A DNA stretch of 64,000 nt from Polaribacter sp. HaHaR_3_91. GTDB taxonomy: Bacteria; Bacteroidota; Bacteroidia; Flavobacteriales; Flavobacteriaceae. A model generated the notes under the pieces. The model saw only the letters and a program-made list of their open reading frames with translations, was not told the DNA's origin and did no database searches. A program made the position numbers and the translations under genes. The DNA lies in the NCBI RefSeq assembly GCF_019278525.1, contig NZ_CP058986.1:2142001-2206000 (forward strand), written 5' to 3'. Shown one piece after another: positions 10,126 to 18,625 of the stretch. Numbering within the stretch: the first letter of the stretch is position 1; each line of letters starts with the position of its first letter.

Positions 10126-10166
10126 AAATACACAATTGCTTTAAAGTAATTGTGTATTTTAGTTTT
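10126..10166 (+). terminator. Terminator after dnaB
   Basis: The 12-bp arms AAATACACAATT / AATTGTGTATTT (10126-10137 with 10148-10159) are followed by T-rich sequence. The hairpin lies 27 bp after the dnaB stop and just before the next gene. Confidence 0.75.
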
Positions 10167-10171
10167 TAGAT

Positions 10172-11431
10172 ATGAAAAAACTCCTCACAATCTTAACATT
10201 TCTCTTAATATCAAACTCAATTTGGGCATCATTTATTTATATCCCTATGAGCCATGATAACCAAGTAAACCACTTAAAATCATACGGAATTGTCTATTTT
10301 TCTTTAGAAGCAGGTTTAAAATCTAAATGGTTATTAAATTATGATGGAGGTGCTTTTTTAATTGAAAACAATAAAATTGCAGAAAATGAATGTAAAATAC
10401 GTGGTGTTTCTTATCAAATAATTTCGGATGCAAAAGCACAATTAATATTACAAGAAATTTCATCACCATCTTCTAATCAAGATGCTATAATTTTAGAAAA
10501 AGCACCAAAAATAGTAGTCTATTCCCCAGAAGATAAAATGCCTTGGGACGATGCTGTTACAATGGTTTTAACGTATGCTGAGATTCCGTTTGATGTGATT
10601 TATGATAAAGAAGTTTTAGAAGATAAACTACTATTATATGAGTGGTTGCATTTACATCACGAAGATTTTACGGGGCAATATGGTAAGTTTTACGGTTCTT
10701 TTAGAACTGCCCCTTGGTATTTAGAAGCTAAGAAAAATTCAGAAAAAAAAGCTTTAGAATTAGGGTTTTCTAAGGTTTCTGAAGAGAAATTAGCTGTTGC
10801 AAAAAAAATAAGAGATTATGTAATTGGTGGTGGTTTTATGTTTGCCATGTGTTCTGCAACCGATAGTTTTGATATTGCTTTATCTGCAGAAGGAGTAGAT
10901 ATTGCCGAAGCAATGTTTGATGGAGATGCTTCTGACTTAAACTATCAATCGAAAATAAATTATAATAAAACCTTTGCTTTTAAAGACTTTCAATTGGTTA
11001 AAAACCCAAGAACGTACGAGTTTTCTAATATAGATACGACTGATAAGCGAATAATTCCTAAAACTTCAGATTATTTTTCTTTAGGTGAGTTTTCTGCAAA
11101 ATGGGATCCAGTGCCAACGATGTTAACACAAAATCATACTGTTTTAGTAAAAGGGTTTATGGGGCAAACTACGGCGTTTAATAGAAATACGATTAAATCT
11201 AATGTATTGGTTTTAGGTGAAAATAAAACCAATAGAGAAGCTCGTTATATTCATGGAACTAAAGGAAAAGGAATGTTTACTTTTTATGGAGGTCATGATC
11301 CAGAAGATTATTCACACAGAGTAAACGATCCAAAAACGGAATTAGATTTACACCCAACTTCACCAGGTTATCGCTTAATTTTAAATAATGTGTTGTTTCC
11401 TGCTGCAAAGAAAAAGAAACAAAAAACATAG
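10172..11431 (+). CDS. Exported protein of the family often labelled 'asparagine synthetase B' in flavobacteria
   Basis: The 419-residue protein has a signal peptide (MKKLLTILTFLLISNSIWA). None of the hallmarks of real asparagine synthetase are present: there is no N-terminal Cys nucleophile and no PP-loop SGGxDS. A class-I glutamine-amidotransferase or ThuA-like alpha/beta fold fits better: a strand IVVYSPED near the start, an elbow-like GGGFMFAMCSATDSFD at about 218-233 and HGTKGKGMFTFYGGHDPED near the C-terminus. The C-terminus is very basic (KKKKQKT). It is upstream of the transketolase gene, but a separate promoter lies between them. Its function is unknown. Confidence 0.7.
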   Translation: MKKLLTILTFLLISNSIWASFIYIPMSHDNQVNHLKSYGIVYFSLEAGLKSKWLLNYDGGAFLIENNKIAENECKIRGVSYQIISDAKAQLILQEISSPSSNQDAIILEKAPKIVVYSPEDKMPWDDAVTMVLTYAEIPFDVIYDKEVLEDKLLLYEWLHLHHEDFTGQYGKFYGSFRTAPWYLEAKKNSEKKALELGFSKVSEEKLAVAKKIRDYVIGGGFMFAMCSATDSFDIALSAEGVDIAEAMFDGDASDLNYQSKINYNKTFAFKDFQLVKNPRTYEFSNIDTTDKRIIPKTSDYFSLGEFSAKWDPVPTMLTQNHTVLVKGFMGQTTAFNRNTIKSNVLVLGENKTNREARYIHGTKGKGMFTFYGGHDPEDYSHRVNDPKTELDLHPTSPGYRLILNNVLFPAAKKKKQKT

Positions 11432-11511
11432 ATTTTTATCATTTTAAAATTCTTCTTTTCATAAAATATCATTTTAATTGATCATAAAGCTGTTTTTGCT
11501 TACAATTAATC

Positions 11512-11542
11512 TTGTAAGTTGCTATTAAAAAAATTACTTTTG
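11512..11542 (+). promoter_or_regulatory. Promoter of the transketolase N-subunit gene
   Basis: TTG (11512-11514), 20 bp, then TACTTTTG (11535-11542) is an exact match to the Bacteroidota promoter consensus. It lies 20 bp before the ATG. Confidence 0.7.
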
Positions 11543-11561
11543 TCCAAATTAAAATAACAAA

Positions 11562-12407
11562 ATGCCAACAACACAACAATTACAAGATTTTACGCAACAA
11601 GTTCGTAGAGATATATTACGCATGGTTCATAAAGTTAACTCTGGTCACCCAGGTGGTTCTTTAGGATGTGCAGAATTTATTACTTGCTTATATCAAGAAG
11701 TAATGGACTATTCTACAGATTTTACAATGGACGGAAAGAATGAAGATTTATTCTTCCTTTCAAACGGACATATTTCTCCAGTATTTTATAGTGTTTTGGC
11801 GCATAGTGGATTTTTCCCAGTAGAAGAATTATCAACTTTTAGATTGTTGAATTCTCGTTTACAAGGTCACCCAACTACGCATGAAGGTTTACCTGGTGTA
11901 AGAATTGCTTCTGGATCTTTAGGTCAAGGAATGTCTAATGCTTTAGGTGCTGCACAAGCAAAAAAGTTAAATGGAGACGATAAAATAGTATATAGTTTAC
12001 ATGGTGATGGTGAATTGCAAGAAGGACAGAACTGGGAAGCGATTATGTACGCATCAGCAAAAAAAGTAGACAACATTATTTGTACAATCGATTTAAACAA
12101 AAAACAAATTGACGGGACTACAGATGAAGTTTTAGCAATGGGAAGCATTAGAGCTAAATTTGAAGCTTTTGATTGGGACGTTATTGATGTTGAGAAAGGG
12201 AATGATATTGAGGCGATTTTAGCTGGTTTAGCTGAAGCGAAAGCATTAACAGGAAAAGGAAAACCAGTTTGTATTTTATTACATACAGAAATGGGGAATG
12301 GTGTAGATTTTATGATGCATACACATGCTTGGCATGGTAAAGCACCAAGTGATGAGCAGTTAGAAAATGCATTAGCTCAAAATCCTGCAACTTTAGGAGA
12401 TTACTAA
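11562..12407 (+). CDS. Transketolase, N-terminal (thiamine-diphosphate-binding) subunit
   Basis: This 281-residue protein corresponds to the N-terminal third-to-half of transketolase, as in the split two-gene enzymes. It shows the transketolase opening (VNSGHPGGSLG), GHISPVFYSVLA, and the thiamine-diphosphate motif starting GDGELQEGQNWEA and ending IDLNKKQIDG. Together with a C-terminal subunit it would transfer two-carbon units in the pentose phosphate pathway. The expected C-terminal subunit gene is not downstream: a terminator and bshA follow instead. It may be elsewhere in the genome. Confidence 0.92.
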   Translation: MPTTQQLQDFTQQVRRDILRMVHKVNSGHPGGSLGCAEFITCLYQEVMDYSTDFTMDGKNEDLFFLSNGHISPVFYSVLAHSGFFPVEELSTFRLLNSRLQGHPTTHEGLPGVRIASGSLGQGMSNALGAAQAKKLNGDDKIVYSLHGDGELQEGQNWEAIMYASAKKVDNIICTIDLNKKQIDGTTDEVLAMGSIRAKFEAFDWDVIDVEKGNDIEAILAGLAEAKALTGKGKPVCILLHTEMGNGVDFMMHTHAWHGKAPSDEQLENALAQNPATLGDY

Positions 12408-12443
12408 AAAATTAGCATCTTTAGATTCTAAAATTAATATATT

Positions 12444-12479
12444 AAAAAAGCTTTTCGATCTAATTGAAAAGCTTTTTTT
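12444..12479 (+). terminator. Terminator after the transketolase N-subunit
   Basis: AAAAAAGCTTTTC / GAAAAGCTTTTTT pair across a 9-nt loop and end in a T run. This closes the transcription unit as a single gene. Confidence 0.9.
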
Positions 12480-12585
12480 ATGCTTTTATTTTGATTTCGA
12501 ATGTAAGAATAGAAGTATATTTACAACTAATGAATAATATTTATGGATCTTTTACTGTAAATCATTTAATATTTCAAAAAATTAT

Positions 12586-13719
12586 ATGAAAATAGGAATT
12601 GTTTGTTACCCAACATTTGGGGGAAGTGGAGTAGTAGCTACAGAGTTAGGAATGGCTTTAGCAGATAAAGGACATGAAGTTCATTTTATCACATATAACC
12701 AACCGGTTCGTTTAGATTTTTTAACCCATAACTTACATTTTCACCAAGTAGTAATTGAAGAATATCCTCTTTTTGAATATCAACCTTATGAATTAGCATT
12801 GTCTAGTAAAATGGTAGAAGTTGTTCAAGAATATGACTTAGAAGTTTTACATGTACATTACGCAATACCACATGCGTGTGCTGCATATATGGCAAAGCAA
12901 ATGTTAAAGGAAAAAGGTTTAGATGTTAGAGTTGTTACTACTTTACATGGAACTGATATTACTTTAGTAGGTAGTCACCCTACATATAAAACAGCTGTAG
13001 AGTTTAGTATTAATAATTCTGATGTAGTTACTGCGGTTTCTAACAATTTAAAAGAAACCACAAATACATTATTTAATATCACTAAAGATATAAAAGTGAT
13101 ATATAATTTTATTGATGTAGAAAAGTATGATAATGCACATGATACTGAATGTAATAGAATAGCAATTGCTAAACCACACGAACGTATTTTAACGCATATT
13201 AGTAATTTTAGACCTGTAAAAAGAGTAGAGGATGTGATTAAGATTTTTCACGAAGTTCAGAAAGAAATTCCTTCTAAATTATTATTAGTTGGTGAAGGAC
13301 CAGAAAGAATAAATGCTGAGAACTTAGTAAATAAATTAAAAATTTCTAAGGATGTACTTTTCTTAGGAAATAGTTCTGAAGTAGCTAAAGTTTTGTGTTA
13401 TTCTGATATCTTTTTATTACCATCTCAAACAGAGAGTTTTGGTTTAGCAGCATTAGAAGCTATGGCAGCAAAAACACCTGTAATTTCTACTAATACAGGA
13501 GGATTACCAGAAGTTAATATACATGGAGTTACCGGTTATTTAAGCAATTTAGGAGATGTAACGGATATGGCAAAAAACGCAATATCTATTTTAAAAGATG
13601 ATAAAACCTTAGAAAAGTTTAAAAATAACGCAAGAGAACATACTAAAAGGTTTTCATTAGAAAATATACTACCGGTTTATGAAGAAATTTATAAATCTTG
13701 TTATAAAAATAAAGTTTAA
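12586..13719 (+). CDS. bshA: BshA, N-acetyl-alpha-D-glucosaminyl L-malate synthase
   Basis: BshA is a GT4 glycosyltransferase that joins UDP-GlcNAc to L-malate, the first step of bacillithiol synthesis in the cytoplasm. The 377-residue length fits. Diagnostic stretches are the N-terminal MKIGIVCYPTFGGSGVVATE, HVHYAIPHACAAYMAK, TTLHGTDITLVG and the nucleotide-sugar-binding Glu motif PSQTESFGLAALEAMA. The other bacillithiol genes (bshB, bshC) are not in the window. It is transcribed alone between two terminators. Confidence 0.95.
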   Translation: MKIGIVCYPTFGGSGVVATELGMALADKGHEVHFITYNQPVRLDFLTHNLHFHQVVIEEYPLFEYQPYELALSSKMVEVVQEYDLEVLHVHYAIPHACAAYMAKQMLKEKGLDVRVVTTLHGTDITLVGSHPTYKTAVEFSINNSDVVTAVSNNLKETTNTLFNITKDIKVIYNFIDVEKYDNAHDTECNRIAIAKPHERILTHISNFRPVKRVEDVIKIFHEVQKEIPSKLLLVGEGPERINAENLVNKLKISKDVLFLGNSSEVAKVLCYSDIFLLPSQTESFGLAALEAMAAKTPVISTNTGGLPEVNIHGVTGYLSNLGDVTDMAKNAISILKDDKTLEKFKNNAREHTKRFSLENILPVYEEIYKSCYKNKV

Positions 13720-13726
13720 TAAAATG

Positions 13727-13760
13727 AAAAAGCTCAAACCAATTAATGTTTGAGCTTTTT
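13727..13760. terminator. Bidirectional terminator between bshA and the DUF937 gene
   Basis: AAAAAGCTCAAAC / GTTTGAGCTTTTT (13727-13739 with 13748-13760) has A and T runs on both sides. It lies between convergent genes and can serve both. Confidence 0.9.
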
Positions 13761-13782
13761 ATCTTTTATAATTTAATGAGTC

Positions 13783-14421
13783 TTATTTTCCAAAAAGCCC
13801 ACCTAACATACTACCAATTCCTCCAGAATTTTTATTATCACCACCTAAAAGCATTCCAGCAACATCATCTACAACACTACCATCTCCGTCTGCATCTAAT
13901 ATTTTTTCTAAGAAACTTTGTTCGTTAGCTGCATCGCTACCACCTAACATTCCGCCCAATAAACCTCCTAATCCAGAAGAATCTGTAACGTTGTTTTCTT
14001 TAGATTTTTTTGCTAAAACACCCATTAATATTGGTGCAGCTACTTTTAAAATGTTTGCAACAGAACCAGCATCTAAACCAGATTTCTGACCAATGACTTG
14101 CTCAACACCTTGTTGTTTACTTCCTAAAATATGTCCTAAAATTCCAGCACCATCTTGTTTTACACTTTCGTCTACACCTCCATCAAATAAACCACCAAGA
14201 TTGTCTAAAATACTACCATCATGTTTACCAGATAGAGCACCCATTAATCCAGCAGCACCTTCTGGTGTAGCGGAGTTTCTCTCCATAGCTTTCATTAACA
14301 CTGGTAAAGCCATTGTTAAAACACTACTTGTTTTACTTGTGTCATTTCCTGTTGACCCAGAAACTCCTGAGATTATTTGTTTTCCTAAATCACTATTTAA
14401 TATGTCTAAAATACCTGCCAT
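13783..14421 (-). CDS. DUF937 domain-containing protein
   Basis: The 212-residue protein is rich in Gly, Leu and Met. It contains a DUF937 domain (MAGILDILNSDLGKQII, then VLTMALPVLMKAMERN and ILKVAAPILMGVLAK). The low-complexity C-terminus has repeated GGMLGG segments around DADGDGSVVDDV, which resembles a single EF-hand or dockerin-like calcium loop. No signal peptide or membrane span is clear. The family has no established function. It is convergent with bshA and transcribed alone. Confidence 0.85.
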   Translation of the reverse strand: MAGILDILNSDLGKQIISGVSGSTGNDTSKTSSVLTMALPVLMKAMERNSATPEGAAGLMGALSGKHDGSILDNLGGLFDGGVDESVKQDGAGILGHILGSKQQGVEQVIGQKSGLDAGSVANILKVAAPILMGVLAKKSKENNVTDSSGLGGLLGGMLGGSDAANEQSFLEKILDADGDGSVVDDVAGMLLGGDNKNSGGIGSMLGGLFGK

Positions 14422-14542
14422 TTTATGTTTTTAATAATTAATATGAATCTTTTCTAAAAATTATGACACAATATACAAATAAAGTCACATATACTTTAAT
14501 TTTTTTTTTACCTTTCAAAATCTTAATTTTTTAAACTATTTA

Positions 14543-15871
14543 ATGAAAAAACTAGCATTACACTGGAAGATTTTAATTGGTATGGTTCTTGGAATTCTTT
14601 TCGGTTTCATCATGAACTCTGTTGAAGGAGGTAAAGGTTTTGTTACAGATTGGATAAAACCATTTGGTACCATTTTTATAAACTTATTAAAACTAATTGC
14701 AGTACCCCTAATTTTGGCCTCTTTAATTAAAGGAATTTCTGATTTAAAAGATATTTCTAAAATTAAAAAAATGGGAATTAGAACTATGGTTATCTACATG
14801 TTAACCACATTGGTTGCTATTGTAATTGGCTTAGGTATTGTTAATGTGGTAAAACCAGGAGCAGGTATGTCTGCAGACACTATAGAGAAGATAAAGGTTA
14901 AATATGAAACATCTTCTGATGTTGTAGATAAATTAACAAAAGCAAGTGCACAAAGTAATACAGGACCACTACAGTCTTTAGTCGATATTTTTCCGAGTAA
15001 TATTTTTACATCATTAAGTGATGCAAGTATGCTTCAAATTATCTTTTTTGCACTATTTGTCGGCGTTTCTCTATTATTAATTCCAGAGAAAAAAGCAAAA
15101 CCATTAATGAACTTCTTTGATTCCTTAAATGAAGTTGTCATGAAAATGGTAGATTTAATTATGCTTTTTGCTCCGTATGCAGTATTTGCGCTATTATCAA
15201 ATGTTATTATTGCTTTTGATGATACAGAAATCCTTTTAAAACTTTTAGTCTATGCACTTTGTGTAGTTGGAGGTTTATTATTGATGATAGGATTCTATCT
15301 AATTTTAGTGAGTGTTTATACAAAAAAATCACCTCTTTGGTTTTTAAAACAAATAAGTCCGGCGCAATTATTAGCATTTTCAACAAGTTCTAGCGCTGCA
15401 ACCTTACCAGTAACTATGGAAAGGGTAGAAGAACATTTAGGTGTAGATCCAGAAGTAGCTGGTTTTGTTTTACCAGTAGGAGCCACTATTAATATGGATG
15501 GTACAAGTTTGTACCAAGCCATTGCAGCAGTTTTTATTATGCAAGTAATATGGCCAGAAGGACTTACATTTTCTAATCAGCTTGTTATTGTAGCCACGGC
15601 TTTATTAGCTTCCATTGGTTCTGCAGCTGTACCTAGTGCAGGTATGGTTATGTTGGTTATTGTTTTAGAATCTATAGGTTTTCCAGCGGAATTATTACCA
15701 ATTGGATTGGCGCTTATTTTTGCTGTAGACAGGCCTTTAGATATGATGAGAACCACTGTAAATGTAACGGGAGATGCTACTGTAGCTATGATAATTGCTA
15801 AGTCGTTAGATAAATTACATGATGATCCTAAACCGAAAGATTGGGATGATAATTATGAAGATGTAAAGTAG
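14543..15871 (+). CDS. Dicarboxylate/amino acid:cation symporter (DAACS family)
   Basis: The 442-residue inner-membrane protein has about eight membrane helices and the two re-entrant hairpins of the GltPh-type fold. The signature Ser-rich loop AFSTSSSAATLPVTMERV is followed by PVGATINMDGTSLYQ (the cation- and substrate-binding NMDGT) and SAAVPSAGMVMLV. The helix 8 segment DRPLDMMRTTVNVTGDA carries the substrate-binding Asp/Thr/Asn. The family imports glutamate, aspartate or C4-dicarboxylates with Na+ or H+; which substrate is used cannot be told. The N-terminus MKKLALHWKILIGMVLG is typical and supports the start. Confidence 0.92.
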   Translation: MKKLALHWKILIGMVLGILFGFIMNSVEGGKGFVTDWIKPFGTIFINLLKLIAVPLILASLIKGISDLKDISKIKKMGIRTMVIYMLTTLVAIVIGLGIVNVVKPGAGMSADTIEKIKVKYETSSDVVDKLTKASAQSNTGPLQSLVDIFPSNIFTSLSDASMLQIIFFALFVGVSLLLIPEKKAKPLMNFFDSLNEVVMKMVDLIMLFAPYAVFALLSNVIIAFDDTEILLKLLVYALCVVGGLLLMIGFYLILVSVYTKKSPLWFLKQISPAQLLAFSTSSSAATLPVTMERVEEHLGVDPEVAGFVLPVGATINMDGTSLYQAIAAVFIMQVIWPEGLTFSNQLVIVATALLASIGSAAVPSAGMVMLVIVLESIGFPAELLPIGLALIFAVDRPLDMMRTTVNVTGDATVAMIIAKSLDKLHDDPKPKDWDDNYEDVK

Positions 15872-15902
15872 TTTTATATAACTTTTCTAATTCTTTAATA
15901 CG

Positions 15903-16754
15903 ATGATGTCCTTAAAAATATCAAAACCGATAGTTTCCGTAGCTTGGTTACAAGAGCATTTAGATCATAAAAATCTGATTATTTTAGATTGTACGATTCC
16001 AAAAGTTACAGAAAAGTCTAATGCCGTTAATTCTGATGAAAAGTTACAGATTAAAGGCGCTATTTTTTTTGATATTAAAAACACTTTTTCAGATGTAAAC
16101 GGAAAATTTCCGAACACCATTTTATCTCCAAAAGAATTTGAATATAAAGCACAAGAATTAGGTATTAATAATAATAGTCTTATTGTTTGTTATGACGATT
16201 TAGGAGTATATTCTTCACCAAGAGTTTGGTGGATGTTTCAATTAATGGGATTTACAAACGTTGCTGTTTTAGATGGAGGTTTACCTAAATGGATAGAACA
16301 TAAATATCCTATTGAAAAACAACAAAATAATTCACGTTCAAAAGGTAATTTTAAGACTAATTATCAATCAGGAAAAATAAAATTTACAAACGATATTTTG
16401 AGTGCAATTAATAATAAAACTATTTTAATTGCAGATGCACGCTCTAAAGGTCGTTTTAATAGTACTGAATCAGAACCAAGAAGTGATGTAAAAGGAGGTC
16501 ATATTCCTAATTCTGTAAGTTTGCCTTTTAGTGAGATAATAGAAAATGGGACTTTTAAGTCTGAAGAAGCATTAAAGGTTATTTTTAATGAAATAAACCC
16601 AAAAAAGAAACCTTTTATTTTTTCTTGCGGAACAGGAATCACTGCATCTGTGTTGGCTTTGGGCGCAGAAATATCAGGATCTAAAAACTATGCTGTTTAT
16701 GATGGTTCTTGGACAGAGTGGGGAAGTACGGAGAATTTACCAATAGAAATTTAA
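15903..16754 (+). CDS. sseA: Two-domain rhodanese, 3-mercaptopyruvate sulfurtransferase type
   Basis: The protein has 283 residues (282 from the second ATG). Two rhodanese domains are visible: an inactive first domain (ILDCTIPKV...IFFDIKNTFSD) and a catalytic second domain (IADARSKGRF...GGHIPNSVSLPF). The active-site Cys is C242 in SCGTGITAS. CG(S/T)GxT is the loop of 3-mercaptopyruvate sulfurtransferases, while thiosulfate rhodaneses usually have CRxGx(R/T). It moves sulfur from mercaptopyruvate to thiophilic acceptors in the cytoplasm. The next gene starts 10 bp downstream in the same unit. Confidence 0.92.
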   Translation: MMSLKISKPIVSVAWLQEHLDHKNLIILDCTIPKVTEKSNAVNSDEKLQIKGAIFFDIKNTFSDVNGKFPNTILSPKEFEYKAQELGINNNSLIVCYDDLGVYSSPRVWWMFQLMGFTNVAVLDGGLPKWIEHKYPIEKQQNNSRSKGNFKTNYQSGKIKFTNDILSAINNKTILIADARSKGRFNSTESEPRSDVKGGHIPNSVSLPFSEIIENGTFKSEEALKVIFNEINPKKKPFIFSCGTGITASVLALGAEISGSKNYAVYDGSWTEWGSTENLPIEI

Positions 16755-16764
16755 AATAAACATT

Positions 16765-17091
16765 ATGAACATCAATTGGACAAAAGAAGAATTTCAAACT
16801 TATGTATTGTTGTACGCGGCACAAAGTAATTATATAGAAACCGAATCTGAAAGTGAATATATTTTATCGAAAGTAAATGAAACTTTATTTAATCGGATTC
16901 ATACAGAGATTGTACATGATAATGATTATCAATCTATGGAAAAAATTAAAACGTATTTAGCTGAAAATAAATATACAGATATTGAAAAAGAAAATCTTTT
17001 AAAAGATATAAAAAATGTCTTTTTTGCAGATGGTTCTGTAGATGTTTTAGAACGAAATGTATTTCTCTTATTGAAAAAAATTATAGCATAA
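16765..17091 (+). CDS. Small TerB-like helical protein (108 aa)
   Basis: This short soluble protein is predicted all-helical. Its C-terminal stretch FFADGSVDVLERNVFLLLKKI resembles the ADGxxxxxE helix pair of TerB-like domains. The N-terminus (WTKEEFQTYVLLYAAQSN) looks like the first helices of the same fold. It has no Cys, signal or membrane segment. It probably shares a transcript with the sulfurtransferase gene (10-bp gap). The function is unknown and the TerB assignment is a weak resemblance. Confidence 0.7.
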   Translation: MNINWTKEEFQTYVLLYAAQSNYIETESESEYILSKVNETLFNRIHTEIVHDNDYQSMEKIKTYLAENKYTDIEKENLLKDIKNVFFADGSVDVLERNVFLLLKKIIA

Positions 17092-17095
17092 AATT

Positions 17096-17127
17096 AAAAA
17101 AGCTTCACAATTTGTGAAGCTTTTTTA
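17096..17127. terminator. Bidirectional terminator before fahA
   Basis: AAGCTTCACAAA / TTTGTGAAGCTT is a perfect stem with A and T runs on the two sides. It lies between convergent genes. Confidence 0.9.
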
Positions 17128-17149
17128 ATTTTATATAAAGACTTAAATT

Positions 17150-18427
17150 CTATTTAGCAGGTAGAATTTTACCTACACATTCTCCAAAACCAATACGTAC
17201 TTTATCATTTTTACAATGTGCACGCATAATTACAGTATCGTTATCATTTATAAATTTACGCTCTGTACCATCGTTTAACTTAATTGGGTTTTGTCCTCGC
17301 CAAGTTAACTCTAACATAGAACCGTAACTATCTTTTGTTGGACCAGAAATAGTACCAGATCCCATTAAATCTCCAGCTTCTACAGGACAACCATTCACAG
17401 TATGATGTGCCAATTGCTGTGCCATAGTCCAATACATGTATTTAAAATTAGAATTAGAAACGATGGTTTCTTTTCCATTTTCTGGTTGTATACCAACTTG
17501 TAAATGAATATCGTAACTTCCTTTTCCTTTTTGTTTTAAATACGGTAATGGCTCATGTACTTGTTTAGGGCTTTCTACTCTAAAAGGCTCTAAAGCATCT
17601 AATGTTACAATCCAAGGAGATATGGTAGATGCAAAACTTTTTCCTAAAAATGGGCCTAATGGTACATATTCCCAAGCTTGAATGTCTCTTGCAGACCAAT
17701 CGTTAAATTGCACCAATCCAAATATATATTCTTCCGTTTCTTCAATCGGAATTCTATCACCTAAAACGTTTGCATCTGTGGTTATAAATGCCATTTCTAG
17801 CTCAAAATCTAATAATTGAGAAGGACCAAAACCAGGAGTATTACTTCCTTCTTCAGGTTTTGTTTGTCCGTAAGGTCTTCTAATTTTTGTTCCTGATGGC
17901 ACTATCGAAGAACTTCTACCGTGGTAACCTATAGGTATGTGTAACCAATTTGGTAGCAATGCATTTTCTGGATCTCTAAACAAAGAACCTACATTGGTAG
18001 CGTGTTCTTTACTTGCATAAAAATCTGTATAATCACCTACAGCAACAGGTATTAACATTTCTACTTCGTCCATTCTAAAGATTATTTTATCTTTATGATT
18101 GGCATTATCTCTTAAAGTTCCATTGGTAACATCAAAAACTTCAGCAATTCTGTTTCTAACCAAACGCCAAGTTTTACGACCATCCGCAATAAAATCATTT
18201 AAATTATCTTGTAGAAAAATATCATCAGTTAATGGTATCCCTTCAAAATAACCTAATTGATGAAAAGCACCTAAATCTATAGCAAAATTTCCAATTCTAC
18301 TACCAATAGTAATAATATCATCTCTTGTTATGAAAACACCAAAGGGAATGTTTTGAATAGGGAAGTCTGAATCTTTGTCTACTTTTAACCAAGATTTTCT
18401 ATTAGGATTATTTGCTGTTATGATCAT
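17150..18427 (-). CDS. fahA: Fumarylacetoacetase
   Basis: FahA hydrolyses fumarylacetoacetate to fumarate and acetoacetate, the last step of tyrosine/homogentisate breakdown. The 425-residue length fits the full bacterial/eukaryotic-type enzyme. Motifs include the N-terminal FGVFITRDDIITIGSRIG, the metal-binding DFYASKEHATNVG, PIGYHGRSSSIVPSGT, FELEMAFI and VQFNDWSARDIQAWEYVPLGPFLGKS, which carries metal and catalytic residues. It appears to be a single-gene unit on the minus strand, divergent from glyA. Other tyrosine-catabolism genes are not adjacent. Confidence 0.96.
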   Translation of the reverse strand: MIITANNPNRKSWLKVDKDSDFPIQNIPFGVFITRDDIITIGSRIGNFAIDLGAFHQLGYFEGIPLTDDIFLQDNLNDFIADGRKTWRLVRNRIAEVFDVTNGTLRDNANHKDKIIFRMDEVEMLIPVAVGDYTDFYASKEHATNVGSLFRDPENALLPNWLHIPIGYHGRSSSIVPSGTKIRRPYGQTKPEEGSNTPGFGPSQLLDFELEMAFITTDANVLGDRIPIEETEEYIFGLVQFNDWSARDIQAWEYVPLGPFLGKSFASTISPWIVTLDALEPFRVESPKQVHEPLPYLKQKGKGSYDIHLQVGIQPENGKETIVSNSNFKYMYWTMAQQLAHHTVNGCPVEAGDLMGSGTISGPTKDSYGSMLELTWRGQNPIKLNDGTERKFINDNDTVIMRAHCKNDKVRIGFGECVGKILPAK

Positions 18428-18591
18428 TCTTTTGAAATTTATTTTTCATCAAACCTACATAATTTTTTTTATTTTAAAATAAAAAAACAATTAAAAACGC
18501 ATTTTTAACAGTACATTTTTAATAAATATACAATTATAATAAATAATGATAAAATATAGTTAAAACATGTTTTTTACAAATTTGATTTTAT

Positions 18592-18599
18592 TATTTTTG
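18592..18599 (+). promoter_or_regulatory. Likely -7 element of the glyA promoter
   Basis: TATTTTTG matches TAnnTTTG and lies 26 bp before the glyA ATG. No clear TTG is seen at the expected -33 spacing, so this is a partial match. Confidence 0.4.
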
Positions 18600-18625
18600 A
18601 TGCTTCTTTAAAAACAACAACAACA

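Noticed and set aside
13746..14434. Plus-strand open frames opposite the DUF937 gene
   Set aside because: They mirror the low-complexity Gly/Leu codons of the minus-strand gene, and their Ser/Pro-rich translations are typical antisense shadows.
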